A DNA stretch of 64,000 nucleotides. Origin: Larus michahellis (lineage: Eukaryota > Chordata > Aves > Charadriiformes > Laridae). Shown here one piece after another: positions 18,741 through 30,619 of the stretch (the first letter of the stretch is position 1; every line of letters starts with the position of its first letter). The notes under the pieces were generated by a model. It saw only the letters and a program-made list of their open reading frames with translations. It had not been told where the DNA came from and ran no database searches. The position numbers and the translations under genes were made by a program. The stretch spans positions 57,790,739 through 57,854,738 of the forward strand of contig NC_133903.1 in the NCBI RefSeq assembly GCF_964199755.1. The letters run 5' to 3'.

Positions 18741-20450
18741 GAGCATTAGAGGTGAGCCGAGGCAGCAGTGAGGAGGAGCTTGTGGCTGGTGATTTCTCAC
18801 ATGTGCAACAGTAATTTTGTTTCTTGGTATCTCAAGCAATGATGGCCACAGCATTTGACTCTGGAAGGAGCAGCTGAGTGGAATCCCATTGTGCTTTTGA
18901 GGAAGGGGAAATTGTGGAAGAGGTTGGCGGTGGCCTCTCTGAAACTTCTTGCTGTCACTGTTTGGTTTTCTTTAATTGTAGATGATGATGATGATGAACC
19001 TGGTGACTACAGGAATGTCCCAGATAGTCGATGTGCTGTTTTTTTTTTTTTTTTCTGTTGACATCAGATTTAAGACCTCCAGCCCTCTGAAAGCTAAGTT
19101 GAGTGGCCAGGGCTGGGGAGGGGCTGGAAAGGGAGAAGTTTGTGATTTGCAGGGAGGCCTCTTAAAGTTAGAGAAGGGCAGAGGGCTGTCCTGGAGCCAT
19201 CCCCTTTGAGCAGGTAAAGGGAGCGGGTTAGTCTTCAGCACAATGCCAGCATGAGCCGGGCAGGGTGGTTCCAGCCTGCATCTGTTGTGTTGTTTGTGTG
19301 GTCTGTCTTCTGTGTCCTAAACCTTCCTTGGGTCTCCATGCTCTCTTTACACTTGAGGAGCACAGCCTGTACTTCAGACACCATCCCAAGAGTCTTGAAT
19401 GCCAGAACTCATTGGCACTGCCCCAGTCAGGCCCCACTTTTCTTGCATTATAAGCTTAAACAGTGGATCGGCCTTGCATCTTGGAAGTTTCTGGGTGGTC
19501 CTCAACTGCAGCATTGTTCCTGGCTGCATGAGCAGCTCTGTTCTCTAGCCATCCATTTTCAGTGACTGGGACTTCTTCCCTGCATCCTTAAGTTCTTAGG
19601 TCTTGAAGCCAGGCTTCCTGCACATACATCTCAGTTTGAGTCACTTCTTGTCCTGGACCATTACATTGTACTCATTTCTTGGGGTTTCCCTAGAGCCTTC
19701 TCGTGTCACCATTGTGGTCTTGCAGGTCTTCTTGCCCAACAGTCGCTTATGTTGGTGTCATCCTTCTTGCTGAGAGTTTTCCCTCATTTGTGAGGTGCAT
19801 TGTTTGTAGTGTTCTGTGTAATGTCGGTCTGTGCTTGTGTGTGTTTGGCTCGGAGCTGCTCTGCCCAGTCACGTAAACTCTGGGGTAGGTGGAACATCAA
19901 TAGGAGTCTATGGTTAGTTTGATCTACCTAGACTGTTGAGGCAAAGGTGGTACAGTCAACTCCCATCAAGTAGCCATCAGCAGGTTGTGTGGGCAGCTCT
20001 TTAATTAATGGGGTTGTTTTGGGATGAGCAGAGCTATGTGGGAGGGGCTGTTCAGCAGTAGTGAAGCAAACTGCATCTCGAAGATGTTAAGGCTGCTTTG
20101 TGTGGGGTGTAGTGTTTGTATGTTGTGTGTGTTTTTTTTTTTTTTAATGTCAGGCTGTAATTGTACTCCAGATGGTAGTTCTAAGGCAAAACGAGACCTT
20201 TTTGAGGGTGTGCGCATGTCATATGGGGTTCCTCCTAAAAGAGGCAGTTCACAGCCCAAAAAATGCCTGAAAATTCATGTGGGGAATGTGTGTTTAAAAA
20301 AACAATAAAACCTGTATATATGGGTATGAGGCATTGAAATAAAGAACAATTTCTCATTTTTATACATATTGAAAAATATGAGTGTATGTATATAAAAAGG
20401 AGTTCAAAATAAAAACCTGTATCTACTATATTATATAAAGGATGTTATTG
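18741..20450 (+). pseudogene. Family A unit, copy A1b (second half-copy)
   Basis: It repeats A1a from about 16,597 onward, offset by about 2.17 kb. The first exon acceptor is lost (CTCAAG instead of CTTAG). The acidic exon follows TTAATTGTAG at 18,981 and reads DDDDEPGDYRNVPDSRC in the phase that matches A1a. The end (20,230-20,425) is shared with 13,410-13,595 and carries AATAAA-type signals. Part of this copy (19,540-20,245) reappears at 43,930-44,215. Confidence 0.5.
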
Positions 20451-20606
20451 TATTAAAAGATCTGTCCCATAGCCAATTTTTGCCTTCATGGTTCTCTCTG
20501 TCTTGCTCCCTGTTGCTTCCTCCTGTCTGATCCGTAGCCCATAGCTGTTTTCTTTCCCCTGTGGCTCCCCTTCCCTGTTTTTTCACCGGCCCCCCCTTCT
20601 CTGCCC

Positions 20607-21179
20607 TGTAGTAGACTGCTGTTGCATTGGGTTTAAGTGACAAGGTTTTGTTGGCTGAGTTGTGGGGGGCAGGGGTGGGTTCTGTGAGAAGACACCAGAA
20701 GCTCCCCCCATGTTGGGCACAGCCAGCTCAGAGAGGGACCTGCTGCTGGTCAAAGCTGAGCCCATCAGCAACACTGGCCAGGAGTGGAGCAGAGAGTCCC
20801 TGCAACACGTGGCGGCCCTGCTGTTGGAGCGGAAAAAGAGTGCGAGGAGGAAGGAGCAGCAGAGACAATCCTGACTCCCTGACACCTCCATTGTCTGGGG
20901 GTACGATGTAGAGAAGTCGTGAGTGAAGATGATACCAGAAAAAGAGAGGGGTGGTGGGAAGGTGTTTTTTTTAAATTTGTTCTTATTTCTTATTTGATTG
21001 ACAATAAGTGAATTTCCCCAAGTTGAGTCTGTTGGTTTTGTGACTACGAGCGATCTCTTGGTCCTTGTCTCAACCTACAAGCTTTTTCATTTTAACTTCT
21101 CCCCTTGTCTCGTTGAGGAAGGGCAATGATAGAGAGGCTGGGTGGGTACCCAGGGGCCAGCCAAGGTCAATCCACCACA
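20607..21179 (+). repeat. Solo LTR of an avian ERV (class II-like)
   Basis: It starts TGTAGTAGAC and ends CCAGCCAAGGTCAATCCACC then ACA. Internal landmarks are GGTTTTGTTGGCTG, AAAGCTGAGCCCATCAGC, GGTGGGAAGGTGTTTTTTTT and AAGTTGAGTCTGTTGGTTTT. I recognise this arrangement from avian ERV LTRs. A 70-codon open frame inside (20,662-20,874) is part of the LTR, not a gene. No target duplication or internal sequence is seen. The corresponding place in the B duplication near 44,215 lacks it. Confidence 0.75.
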
Positions 21180-21900
21180 GATTACTTCTATTAAGCTTTG
21201 TGTCCTTGTCTTTTAATACTTGACTATGTTTCTTTTACCCAATCTCTTTTGAAGCTTTATTTCTCTCTTTCCATCCCTTTCTTTTAAATTCTTGCCTAGG
21301 TTTGTTGAACCCAGTTTGCTTCTAAAATTTTCTTGCTACTTTTCCCTCTCTCTGTCTCCCCAAATTAATTTTAATTTCTTTCCCATGTTCTTGTACCCTG
21401 TCGCTTTTCATAATTCTCTTCCTCTATCTCTTTCTATGCACTTCTGCATGCCTATCTCTTAAGTCTTTGGTAGGATTCTCATATCCTATGCCTTTCAAAA
21501 TTTTGTGTCTATATCTCCTCCTAGCCATCTCCCTGCCTATAATTCCCAATTCTCCCCTCTATTTTCAGCACACTGTAACTTTTTTCATTTTTTTTCTGCA
21601 TCTGCCTGTCATTTTTTTGCTTATGTTTCTTGTACCCTGTCGCTTCTCAAAATTTTCTTTCAATGTGTACTTCTGCCAGGGTGCCTGTTTCTATTTTGTA
21701 TTTCTTGATCATATTTCTTTTCCCCTGCTCCTGTGTGTTGTCTCTTCTTATCCTGCTGGTTACTTCCACCTCTCTCCCCTGGTCCCTGTCTGTCTCATTT
21801 ATTTCTCTATCTCTCGTGGTTTTTTTGCTTTTTTCTTCCCTTTTGTCCCTCTGTCCTGCCGCCTTTGGGCATTGAGCCTTGTAGCCAACTCACTGCCGGG
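21180..21900 (+). repeat. Pyrimidine-rich degenerate satellite, B1 first block
   Basis: The plus strand is strongly T/C-biased with recurring TTGTACCCTGTCGCTT and AAATTTTCTT blocks. Hydrophobic open frames here follow from the base composition. Confidence 0.7.
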
Positions 21901-22600
21901 ATTTCTTGGGCACATTAAGGAATAAACACTTCCTGCCTCCTCTGTGCCCCTGGAGGCACTTGCTGCCCCCAGGGTGCAGAGCTCATTGCTGGGGACAGGC
22001 TCAGGGGAGGGGGTGATGTGCTGTGGGGCTTTGGCAATGGCCTCTCTTCCCAGTGGGCTCCAGCTGGGGCTGAGGCAGCCCAGGTGAGACCCATGAGGGG
22101 AGGATGGGCTGGGCTGGGCCAGGCTCAGGTTCAGCCAGTGAGGCTGAGGTTGCAGCTGGCTCTGCTGTGCCGAGGGGCCTGCCTGGCCACAGCTGCCTGC
22201 TGGAGCTGGCTGAAGAGTGACACAAAGGGGGTTCCACAGGCATGTGCCTCCAGCAAGGCACAGACAGTTCCCACAGCAAGGAAGGATCCCTCCCAGCCAT
22301 CCCCCACAGAGCGCACCACCAGCACAGAGCGCCAGGAGCTCGCTGCCTGTCGTCTGCATGTGTGAGCCACCGTGCCTCTGGGATGCCTCATGGGAGAAGA
22401 GCATCGAGGCACCCACCACCCACTCCTAGGCAGGCAAGGGTCAGGCTGCCAGCACCACCGAGGAGCAAGGGGCAGAGAGAGAAGCCTCTGGGCCATGAAG
22501 GTCTCCCACCTGCGCCAGGAGCTGTGGTGAGTCACATGCCTTCTCATGTGTGTCTAGGCCCTTCCCTGCCATGCTTCTCGTGATCTCTGCCCGTGTCCTT
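21901..22600 (+). repeat. B1 GC-rich segment, paralogous to 44,216-44,825
   Basis: Shares GGGGGTGATGTGCTGTGGGG, CTCCAGCTGGGGCTGAGGCA and GAAGGATCCCTCCCAGCCAT with B2. No frame is conserved between the two copies. It contains the empty site (GATCT at 22,584-22,588) of the CR1 that is present in B2. Confidence 0.8.
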
Positions 22601-23995
22601 GCCTGTCCTAGACTCTGGCTCCCCAAAAGTTTTTGCTCTTCTGCCAATGCCACCCTGTACTCTGTCCCCTTCTCCATTTCCTTTCTGTGCCTCTGCCTTC
22701 CCAGCTCCCTATCTGCTATTATTTCATTCTTCCCACACTGCCTTCTTCACTATTGCTTGTGAAAATTGCATTTGTAGGTCTCCCTCTACCCAGTGACCCA
22801 TCTCTATTTCCAGTGACTCCCTCTGCTCCACCCCCCCATCCCTCTTCCACTGTCCTCTGTCTGTGGCTGTTGGTCCAACTCTATCTCCTGCTATTTAACT
22901 TTCTAACTACCTGTATGGCCAGTGCCCCGTTGCTTTCCAAATTTTCTTTCTGTGTCTCCACTTACCCAGGTCCCTGTCTGTGTTTTTTAATTCTTTTTGC
23001 CTGTCCTCTACTTTGTTACTTTTAAAATTTTGTTTCATTGTCTTTATTTATTCAGGTTGCTGACCCTATTTTTTTCTCCCTCTTTTCTTGATCTGTTTGG
23101 TTTTTAAATTTTCTTACTATGTCAACTTTTATCCAGTTTGCCATCCTCACCTTTTAATTTTTCCTGTCTTTCTCTTACCACCTCACTTTAAAAATTCTCT
23201 ACTTTCATGAACCTGCCAATACCGATTTTTCTTTGTTCTGCATTGGTTTTGTACTTCATTGCCTGTAAACATTTTTTAGTTTGCTGTCCCTATGTTTTTA
23301 TCTTTTTTTCCTTTCTTTCCATAACCACTCTTGCTTTTAAAAGGTTCTTTCTGTCCACTTTTATCTCATTCACTGTGTATATTTTTAATTTTTTATTTCA
23401 TTAATGCAGAGCCTTTTTAGAATTTTCTTTCTACATCTCCATTACACTTTGCATTCCATGTTTCCTAGTTATTTCCTTTTGTTTCCCCAATCCCCATCAC
23501 TTCTTAAATTCCTTACTTTTATCCTGTTTATCTTTATTGCTTATCTTTTAATTATTTCTTGTCTTTTCTTACTGCCATCACATTTAAAAATTTCTTTCTA
23601 CATCTGTTTTTGTTCACCATCCCTATTTTGTAATATTTCTCTTTATTTACCCTACCAGCTAGCACTTTTTAACTGTTCTTACTATGCCTACTTTTGTTCC
23701 CTTTGCTGTCATTTTAAAATTACTTATTGTCTTTCCTTAGTGCTGTTGCTTTTTAATTTTTCCTTCTACATCTCCGATTTAGTTTGCCATTGTTATTTTG
23801 TAATTTGTTTCCTTGCTTCTTTAATCATGGATGCTCTTAAGATTTTCTGTCTACATTTATCTCCTTTGCCGTCTTCAGTTTTAATTATTTCTTGTCTTTC
23901 CTTAGCACATTCTGGTTTTTGATTTTGAGTTCACTGTTTCTATTTTTAAATTTTTTTCCTTATTTTCTTAATCCCTGTTACTTACAAAATTATGT
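22601..23995 (+). repeat. Pyrimidine-rich satellite, about 85-bp period (B1)
   Basis: Blocks of the type TTTAAAATTTTCTTTCTAC recur about every 80-90 bp (for example near 22,932, 23,022, 23,103, 23,190, 23,411, 23,501, 23,581, 23,664, 23,750 and 23,832), separated by TTGC(C/T)(A/G)TC...TATTTT. Units are well diverged. Paralogous to 45,390-46,825. Confidence 0.75.
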
Positions 23996-24310
23996 CTGAG
24001 CTCTTTCCCTCAGAAACCCGTCCTCAGGTTTGTTTGTGCCTCAGAGCCCTCCTATCATCCTCTGCACCACCTAGGATGCTTCCATTTGGTCCCCGGCCTC
24101 CTGAGGACATCTGTACTCCGTTGCAATCCCCCCCGGACTTCCTCCTCATGTCCCTGTACCTTCTTTGGTCTCTCTGGCCCATTCAGGACCCCTCTCATGG
24201 TGTCACAACCGCTATAGATGCCTTCAGGGTTGCCCTCAGTACATCTTCATCTTTGTCGTGGACCTCGCACACCCCTCTCCTTCCCTCAGAAGGCTTCCCG
24301 ACTCCGTATC
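23996..24310 (+). repeat. B1 segment with CTAGGATGCTT-type repeats
   Basis: Contains CCACCTAGGATGCTTCCAT and CTGGCCCATTCAGGACC, with related blocks at 25,165, 25,305, 25,826 and 26,166. It is an older degenerate tandem array, interrupted by the LTR that follows. Confidence 0.55.
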
Positions 24311-24916
24311 TGTGAGCCGGTGTCCGACACTGAAGTTTTGCTTAGCATAAGCACCTAGACTGGCGAAGCCTTACCTGCAAGATGTAACCCAGCAACATAG
24401 CAAACTTTGGCTGAACTCCTTCTTAGTCCTAGAAGGATGGATAGTAGTTTTGTTTTACTTTGATACATTGTAACTTAACTAACACAATGAAATTGTATAA
24501 GTAACATCAAGGAAGATTATATGCTTAACATTATGAACTACGGTGACCGTTATGATCAAAGGAAAGGGAACTAATTCTTGGAAATGAAAAAAGGGACCAT
24601 TCTATCCCAAGTCAGCAGAAGGAGGATAAAATACAGGTGCAGATGTGACAAAGAGGTCACAAAACCAGGTCAGAAGGTAAAAGCATTTGCACCAAAACTC
24701 CAGTCATCAAAGAGGACACGTAATGGCTGAACAATTTTATCAGAGATGAGACACACGCTTGTCATGTGAACAGGGGCACAAACTGCTTATGTCATAGATT
24801 TTGAGGCTTTACAAAGCACAGGAAAAGTATTGAGGGGGTCCCTCTTCCGAGGTATCCAGCTCAAGCTGTATTAAACCGACTCTGTGACAGAACCCAGGTC
24901 CGAATTGTCCTTTACA
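24311..24916 (+). repeat. ERVL-like LTR in B1
   Basis: Begins TGTGAGCCGG and ends TCCTTTACA. ATTAAA (a poly(A) signal variant) lies near 24,872, followed by CTCTGTGACAG. Directly after the end comes GTTGGAGGCTAAGACTGG, the position of a primer-binding site and leader. The B2 copy at 47,147-47,727 has the same limits. No internal genes were seen. Confidence 0.6.
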
Positions 24917-26330
24917 GTTGGAGGCTAAGACTGGATCCAGCCGCACCCAGACTCCTCTCCGAGAAGGAGTTTAGAAAGCAAGGGAGTCCAGTCTGAACGT
25001 CACTGCTCGTCAGGAGGGTCTTCCCAGGCTCTTCTTCAACACCCAGCCCCATTCTTCTGTCTTCTTCTCGCCCTGCCTCTATTAGTTCCCTGGCCTCCAA
25101 GGCAACATTTACTCAGTTCAGATTCCCCCTGGATTTAATCATCATGCTTCCTATCATTTTTCTGTCTCTCTGGCTCCATCGGGACTTTTCTTCTCCTGGT
25201 CACGATGCCCCCCAGGAGTTTCCTGGCCCTCCACATCCATCTCGTAGCATTTTAGGTGGGTCCATCTTTGAGTCGTAGAGCTGTCATTTGTTCCTCTGTG
25301 CTACCTAGGATTCCTATGTTCAGTCCCCGGCCACATGGGAACATCCATACTCCCCTCAGATGATCATCCGAGTTCGTCCTTGTCCTCCCCAGCCTTCTTT
25401 TGTCTACCCGCCCTGCTCGACGCCTCTCCGCCCTCACAAAGCTTCCCAAGACCTTCCTCAAACTCCACAGCCTCTCCTAGCATTTTACCTCCCTATGTCT
25501 CTTGTTCCATCAGAGCCTCTCGTCTTTCTTTGCTACATGGCGCCCCGTCATGTTTCTCTCTGCCATCGAAGGCATCTCCGTTCAGTTCCTCTCTCATTCA
25601 TTCATGTAGTTTGCCCAGACCCCCTCCCAAGACTCCTAAGCCCTCGCTGCGTCTCTGAGCCTTCTTTTCCTACCCTGCCCCCTCATAATGCCCCTGCTTT
25701 CTAAAGCTGTGTCCTCCGAGCCCTTTCTCATACCCCACAGCACTGCCAGCACTTCAACTCCCTTTTGATTTTGGGTTTTTTTTTTTTTGCGCTCTTCAAA
25801 GTGCCCTTAACTTCCTCTTTGCTGTTTAGGATGCCTTCATTCTGTCCCCAGCCCCCTAACATCATCTGTACTTTGTCAAAATCCCCTTCAGAGTTCTGCC
25901 TTGTTATCTCTGAGGCTTACTGGTCCTCTCCCACTCCCATCGCCGAGCTCTCATGAGATATCCCCTATGCCCCAGAGCCCTATTTTAGTCCCAGAGGGCA
26001 CTTTGAACCCCTCTTTTTCCCTCAGAACCTTTCCAGAGTCTGCAACCATTAACCCCATCAGTCTTTTGGTTCTCTCATCTTTTTGGTGCACTTGCAGTCC
26101 ATTCCGAGGGCAACCATATTTTGCTCGATTCCCTTTTGAGCTCATCATATCCCAAGACATCTTTGGTTTCTCTGGCCCCTTCGGGACCTCTCTAATCTCT
26201 CTGACAAGGCCTCTCATTCTGCCAGAGCCTTTTCCAAAATCATCTCTGTGCTCTAGAGCAGTCTGTTTGGTTTCTGCATTATATTATGTTTCTATTTTGT
26301 ATCTGGTACCCTAACAATGTCTGTCATAGG
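24917..26330 (+). repeat. B1 post-LTR leader fragment and degenerate repeats
   Basis: The first 90 bp (GGATCCAGCCGCACC, GAGAAGGAGTTTAGAAAGCA) also occur in every satellite higher-order unit and at 47,736. The rest is pyrimidine-rich with recurrent CTAGGAT and TCTCTGGC blocks, paralogous to 47,730-49,150. No gene. Confidence 0.6.
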
Positions 26331-26984
26331 CTCAGATCTTTTCTTAGCCTTTATCTACTTTTATCAATATGTCTGCCATGATTATTTTTGTTGCCTTTTA
26401 CAACTTATTTTTGTTCTAGCTACTTAGATGTTAATTAATGTACTTTATGCAGTTTCAGGTACATTACTTATATTTCCATGCTTTTTTGTTGTTTTCTGTC
26501 TTTTGTGACTGAAGTAGCACTATTAAGTAAATAAGTCAAAAAGAGATCATCAATATGACTCAAAATTGCTTCTAATTTAGAGTAAATAACTTATTTTGTA
26601 GAGCAAGATATTGTTGAGAATGTTTTCTCATAGAATCTGATTCTGTTTTGTCATTCAGTCCCATCCAGAATACAGTTCTGGCAGAAGCTCAGTAACGCAC
26701 ATGGTCTTACTAGAAACAAAGAATAAGCCCATAGTAGTATGTTGGGATTTTTTTTTAAATGATACTCCAGTACATAAATTGTGGTGGTTTTTTTTCTATC
26801 TATGTTCCACAAAAAAACCAATCTAATTGCCTACCTGGTCATGTTGTTGATGTAATAGGTAAAGTTGTAGTAAAACGGCAGGTATCTCTTCTTCTAGTAA
26901 AGGTCACTCTCTTCCTTTGCCACCTCACACATTGTAAAGTTAAGGCAAATAACAAAACATGCTGCTCCTCTGGGCACTTTTATG
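26331..26984 (+). repeat. AT-rich right end of B1
   Basis: Paralogous to 49,190-49,838, with shared GCTACTTAGATGTTAATTA, TTCTGGCAGAAG and ATTGC(C/T)TACCTGG. No gene was seen. Confidence 0.6.
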
Positions 26985-27197
26985 CTTCTGTGGGGTTGGC
27001 CCCGCCCTTTACCCAGAGGATTGTGGGAAGGGCAGTGGGCGGGGCCCGGGGTATATGAGCCACAGGGTTGGGTCAGGAGCTCATTGTGTTGCTGGGCTTT
27101 TCCAGGGTGAGGGATCTGTGGTTTGTTAAGTGAAGTGCAGCATTGGAGCTTTTTCAGCTGTTTGGGTAGCTCTCTTTTCATATTAAGACTAGTATAG
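26985..27197 (+). promoter_or_regulatory. Family A promoter and first exon, copy A2
   Basis: CCCCGCCC, GGATTGTGGGAAGG, GGGCGGGGCC, then TATATG at 27,052-27,057 and GAGCCACAGG, in the same order as A1 (15,545-15,786). The first-exon-like segment ends AGTATAG|GTAAGA at 27,197/27,198. Confidence 0.65.
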
Positions 27198-29700
27198 GTA
27201 AGAAATTAGAGGTAAGACTTTTCAACTAATGTAAGGCTTAATGCCATATATAGTAGAAAATGGACTTGTATGTTACTTTTCTTGTGTGTTTTTTTTTTTC
27301 AGAACAGTAGTTTTGCAATGGGTGTTTAGTGTGGCTAGGTGGTTTAATAGTAGTCTCTTTTTTTTTTGTTATTCCAGGTGCTGTGCATCTTACTGTAATT
27401 CCTCACTTTGTTGAAGATAGAATTCTGTTTTTTTTCCAGTTTTGTACAACACTCTTTTAGTAATTGTTTTTATTAGCCTTAATTGGTCCAGTTATGAGAT
27501 TATTGAGTGGGAGTTAAGATGAATGTCTTGTATGTGTATATACATTGTATTTTAGCACTTTGAGGAAGCGGTAGGGATGTAAGGCATGTTGCCTTTCAGG
27601 GTATGGGACAGCTCATTGTCTTCCCCAGTGGTATGCAGAGTATCATAGTGGCCCTAGAGCTGTTCTGGCTTGTGGCAGGCCCCTGGTAGATCATATCAGG
27701 GCTTCACTGATTTCATGGATCTGTAGCAGAGCCTGGAGTCTGTAGTAATACACAAGATAGGAGGTGACTGCTGAACACAGGGCAGGGCTTGGAAGAGCAG
27801 CTCCCAAGGAATGACTGATGCAGGGGCTTAAGCCAGCCAATGGAGGGCAGGAGCTGTCAGGAAGAAGTGGGGTCCTTTCTTTGGTGGCTCAGGAGAAGAG
27901 AAGGGGTTTCTAAAGTTTTGGCGCTGGGGGATGGCTGGGAAAGGGAGGCAGGTTCACGATTCTGTCTTAGACAAGTTTTGCAGTTGGGTTTGGGTGTTGA
28001 TGACATCTGGTCTGTTCTAGCCTCTCACATTTGAGGTGAGCCCGATAGTAGCGAGGATGAGCACAGAACTGGCGATTTCACATAAGCGTATTGGTAATGT
28101 TGTGTTTCTTGGTATCTTAGGTGCCATAAATAATTGTCACTGCAGCTTTGGCCTCCAGAATCAGTGTGGAGCAGGCGAGCGGAAGGCCATGGTGTTTGGG
28201 AGGATGCGGGTGTTGTGGAAGAGGTTGGCATCTCCTCTCAAGATGCTTATTGCTGATGCTGTGGTTGCTTTGGGGATTCATGTTTTTTTTTTTCCTTTTG
28301 CAGAGGAAGAGGAGGAAGCTGATGACTGCAGGAAGATATCAGATGGCTGTTTTTTTGTGGATTGCGTCAAGGATGGTTTCTGACCCCTGGCCATCCACAA
28401 GCTAAGTTGAGACACTGGTGCCCGAGAGGGGCCAAGGGGATGAGGTTGACAGTTGCTGAAAGGGGTCTTTGAAGTTAGCGTAGGGGTGAGGGCTGTCCTG
28501 GGGCACAGTCCCCTTTGGGCAGGTAAAGGATGTGGCTTACTGTTCAGCATGATGCTAGCACATCCCGGGCAGGGCAGTTCCAGCCTGTGTCAGTTGTCAT
28601 GTTGTTCGTGTGGTCCGTGTTCTGCGTCTTAGACCTTTCTTGGGTCACGAGGTCATCTTTTAAGCTCCAGGAGCACAGCGTGGCGCCTCAGGCACCCTCC
28701 CTAGGGTCTCGAATGCTTGCACCCCTGCGCATAGCACCATTCGGCTGCTGGTCGTCTTGCATTAGAAGCTTAAAGCATGCTTCGGTCTTGCGTCTTGGAA
28801 GCTTCAGGACAGCCCACTTCTGCGACTGGGTCTTCTTCCCTACGTCATTACATTCTTAGGTCTTGAAGCCAGTCTTCCTGCGCATACATCTTAGCAGTCT
28901 TGACAGTCCCTCCTTATCACAGATGATGACGTTGTAAACTTTGTTTCAGGGGCTTCCATAGAGCCTCTTCACATCACCACTGTGGTCTCCAGGTCTTCTT
29001 GCCTGATGGTGACTTCCATCCAGGTGTCATCCTTCTTGCTGGGAGTTTTCTCTCATTCTTGAGGCGTGTTGTTTTTAGCATTCTGTGTAGTCTTGGTCTC
29101 TGATTGTGTGTGTCTGTGTCTGGCTCGGAACCCCCCTGCCCAGGTGTGCAGAGCTCAAGGCAGGCAGAATAGTGACAAGAGTCTATAGTTAATATGTGGA
29201 TCTGTTGAGAGTGAGGCAAAGGTTGCGTAGTCATCTGGAATTGATTAGCTCTCAGTAGGTTGGGTGCATGGGTGTTTCATTAGTGGGTGTTGGCATAAGC
29301 AGAGCCAAGTCAGAGAGGCTGTTTATGGATAGTGAAGGAGATAATATCTCAAAGATGTTCAGGCTGCTTTGTGTGGAGTGTAATGTTTGTGGGCTTTTTT
29401 TTTTTTGATGGCAGGCTGCTGTTGGCCCTAGTTGAACAGTGTTTCTAAGTAGAAACAAGACCTTTGGAATTAAGCTACTGCTCCGCATTAGGGTAATGTT
29501 TGATATTGTTTATTTGTTTTTTTAGAAGCAGAAGGATGAGATGGGCAGAGTGACTCAGGGGAACCGAGAGGAGCGCTGTACGGAGGTGGCTTGGCATGAG
29601 GTATTAAAGGGAAGATCTGAATGGTGGCTCCATGAATACAATTGGGCACTACTTTTTTTCATGTGAAAGTGAGGTTGCGTAGCCATGTACTACTGTGCTG
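27198..29700 (+). pseudogene. Family A unit, copy A2 (degraded)
   Basis: The 54-bp exon (28,121-28,174) has TAA at codon 3, and its donor has changed to GC (GCAG|GCGAGC). The acidic exon after CCTTTTGCAG (28,303) reads EEEEADDCRKISDGC in one phase or RKRRKLMTAGRYQM in the other. The third exon (29,526-29,585, donor GAG|GTGGCT) is open in one frame, KQKDEMGRVTQGNREERCTE. The loss of the GT donor and the shared stop suggest decay. Confidence 0.5.
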
Positions 29701-29929
29701 GACTGAGGTACAACAGAAGCAGTTTTCCTTTCAGTAATTCTACTTTTCAGGTAAGTCTCTTCCAACTAACTGAACAGGCTGAAGATAATGACGTCTTTTT
29801 CAGGTAGTATCCGCTTCCAGATTGCTAAGAGCATATATTTACACTTAATGCCAAGGGATGCTATGCGGAGAGGCTCTTGCTTATACTTATTGCTGTAACA
29901 GTGCAGCTCTGCTAACTTTTATGTATGCC
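29701..29929. other. Unassigned sequence between A2 and an LTR
   Basis: No gene or repeat recognised. Short TTTCAG and CAGGTAAGT motifs near 29,735-29,755 resemble splice signals around a tiny segment, but nothing else supports an exon. Confidence 0.4.
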
Positions 29930-30467
29930 CTGTTGATGGGTTGGAAGCAGAAAAGCATAGAGGGGTTGCACCCACGGTGAAGAGTAGATGGGACCGGTGA
30001 CCCGAATCTGACTGATGGGGTATTGCATCCCATCATCATCATGCTCAGTATAAAAGCAGATGGATCAAAGGGGTCGGTACCTTTCCTTCAATGGCTGGCG
30101 TCTGAGGACTCTGCTGTCTGTTTGACATCCTTCAATCCCGATCTGTGCATTCATGCAACCAGATCCAGAATCCGGTTCCAATCCATTGGCAAGTCCGTTC
30201 TTGGACTTTGCCCGTGCCTGCCGGTGAAGCGATGGGCATCCTGGGAGCTTGATACTGGGTTGTGTATATATTTTACCCATTTTATTTTCTCCTGTTGTGT
30301 CTCCTCGGTATTACTTTTCTCTTTACATTTCATTATGAAAGAGTTCAGTTTCTTTTCCAGCTCCTAAGTCTCCCTCACATTCTTTCTTTCCTTCCTCAGG
30401 AGAGAAGTTAAAAGAGAGCACCTGTCACTTGGTTTAATGCCCAGCCTGAGCTGCAACAGCAATGACA
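29930..30467 (+). repeat. Probable solo LTR with TATAAAA box
   Basis: CAGTATAAAAGC near 30,048 (TATA box), GGGTTGTGTATATATTTTAC near 30,257, a T-rich stretch, then CTTGGTTTAATGCCCAGCC and a CA end at 30,467 (GCTGCAACAGCAATGACA). The arrangement resembles an avian ERV LTR. The left edge is uncertain and no internal region follows. Confidence 0.5.
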
Positions 30468-30619
30468 GATAGGGCACCAGAAGAGACTTGGCCGAGGAGA
30501 GCGGCGACCTAGAGCATCGGTTCATTCTCAGCTGCTGTATTACAGGTGGTGCACAAGCCTCTGCTTGCACTCTGTCTGTCGGTCCTATTCAGAACGTGGT
30601 TCTGGCAGAAGTCGGGTAA
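30468..30619. other. Short spacer upstream of the composite ERV
   Basis: No gene. The part TTCTGGCAGAAG near 30,600 is shared with 26,676 and 49,578 at the ends of B1 and B2. Confidence 0.4.

Noticed and set aside
20662..20874. 70-codon frame ending in a basic Arg/Lys/Glu/Gln tail, at first taken as a terminal exon
   Set aside because: The surrounding sequence is recognisable avian ERV LTR from 20,607 to 21,179, so the frame is part of the LTR.
21467..23922. Hydrophobic Phe/Leu/Ser-rich frames up to 172 codons
   Set aside because: Pyrimidine-rich satellite always encodes such peptides. No start context and no conservation in B2.
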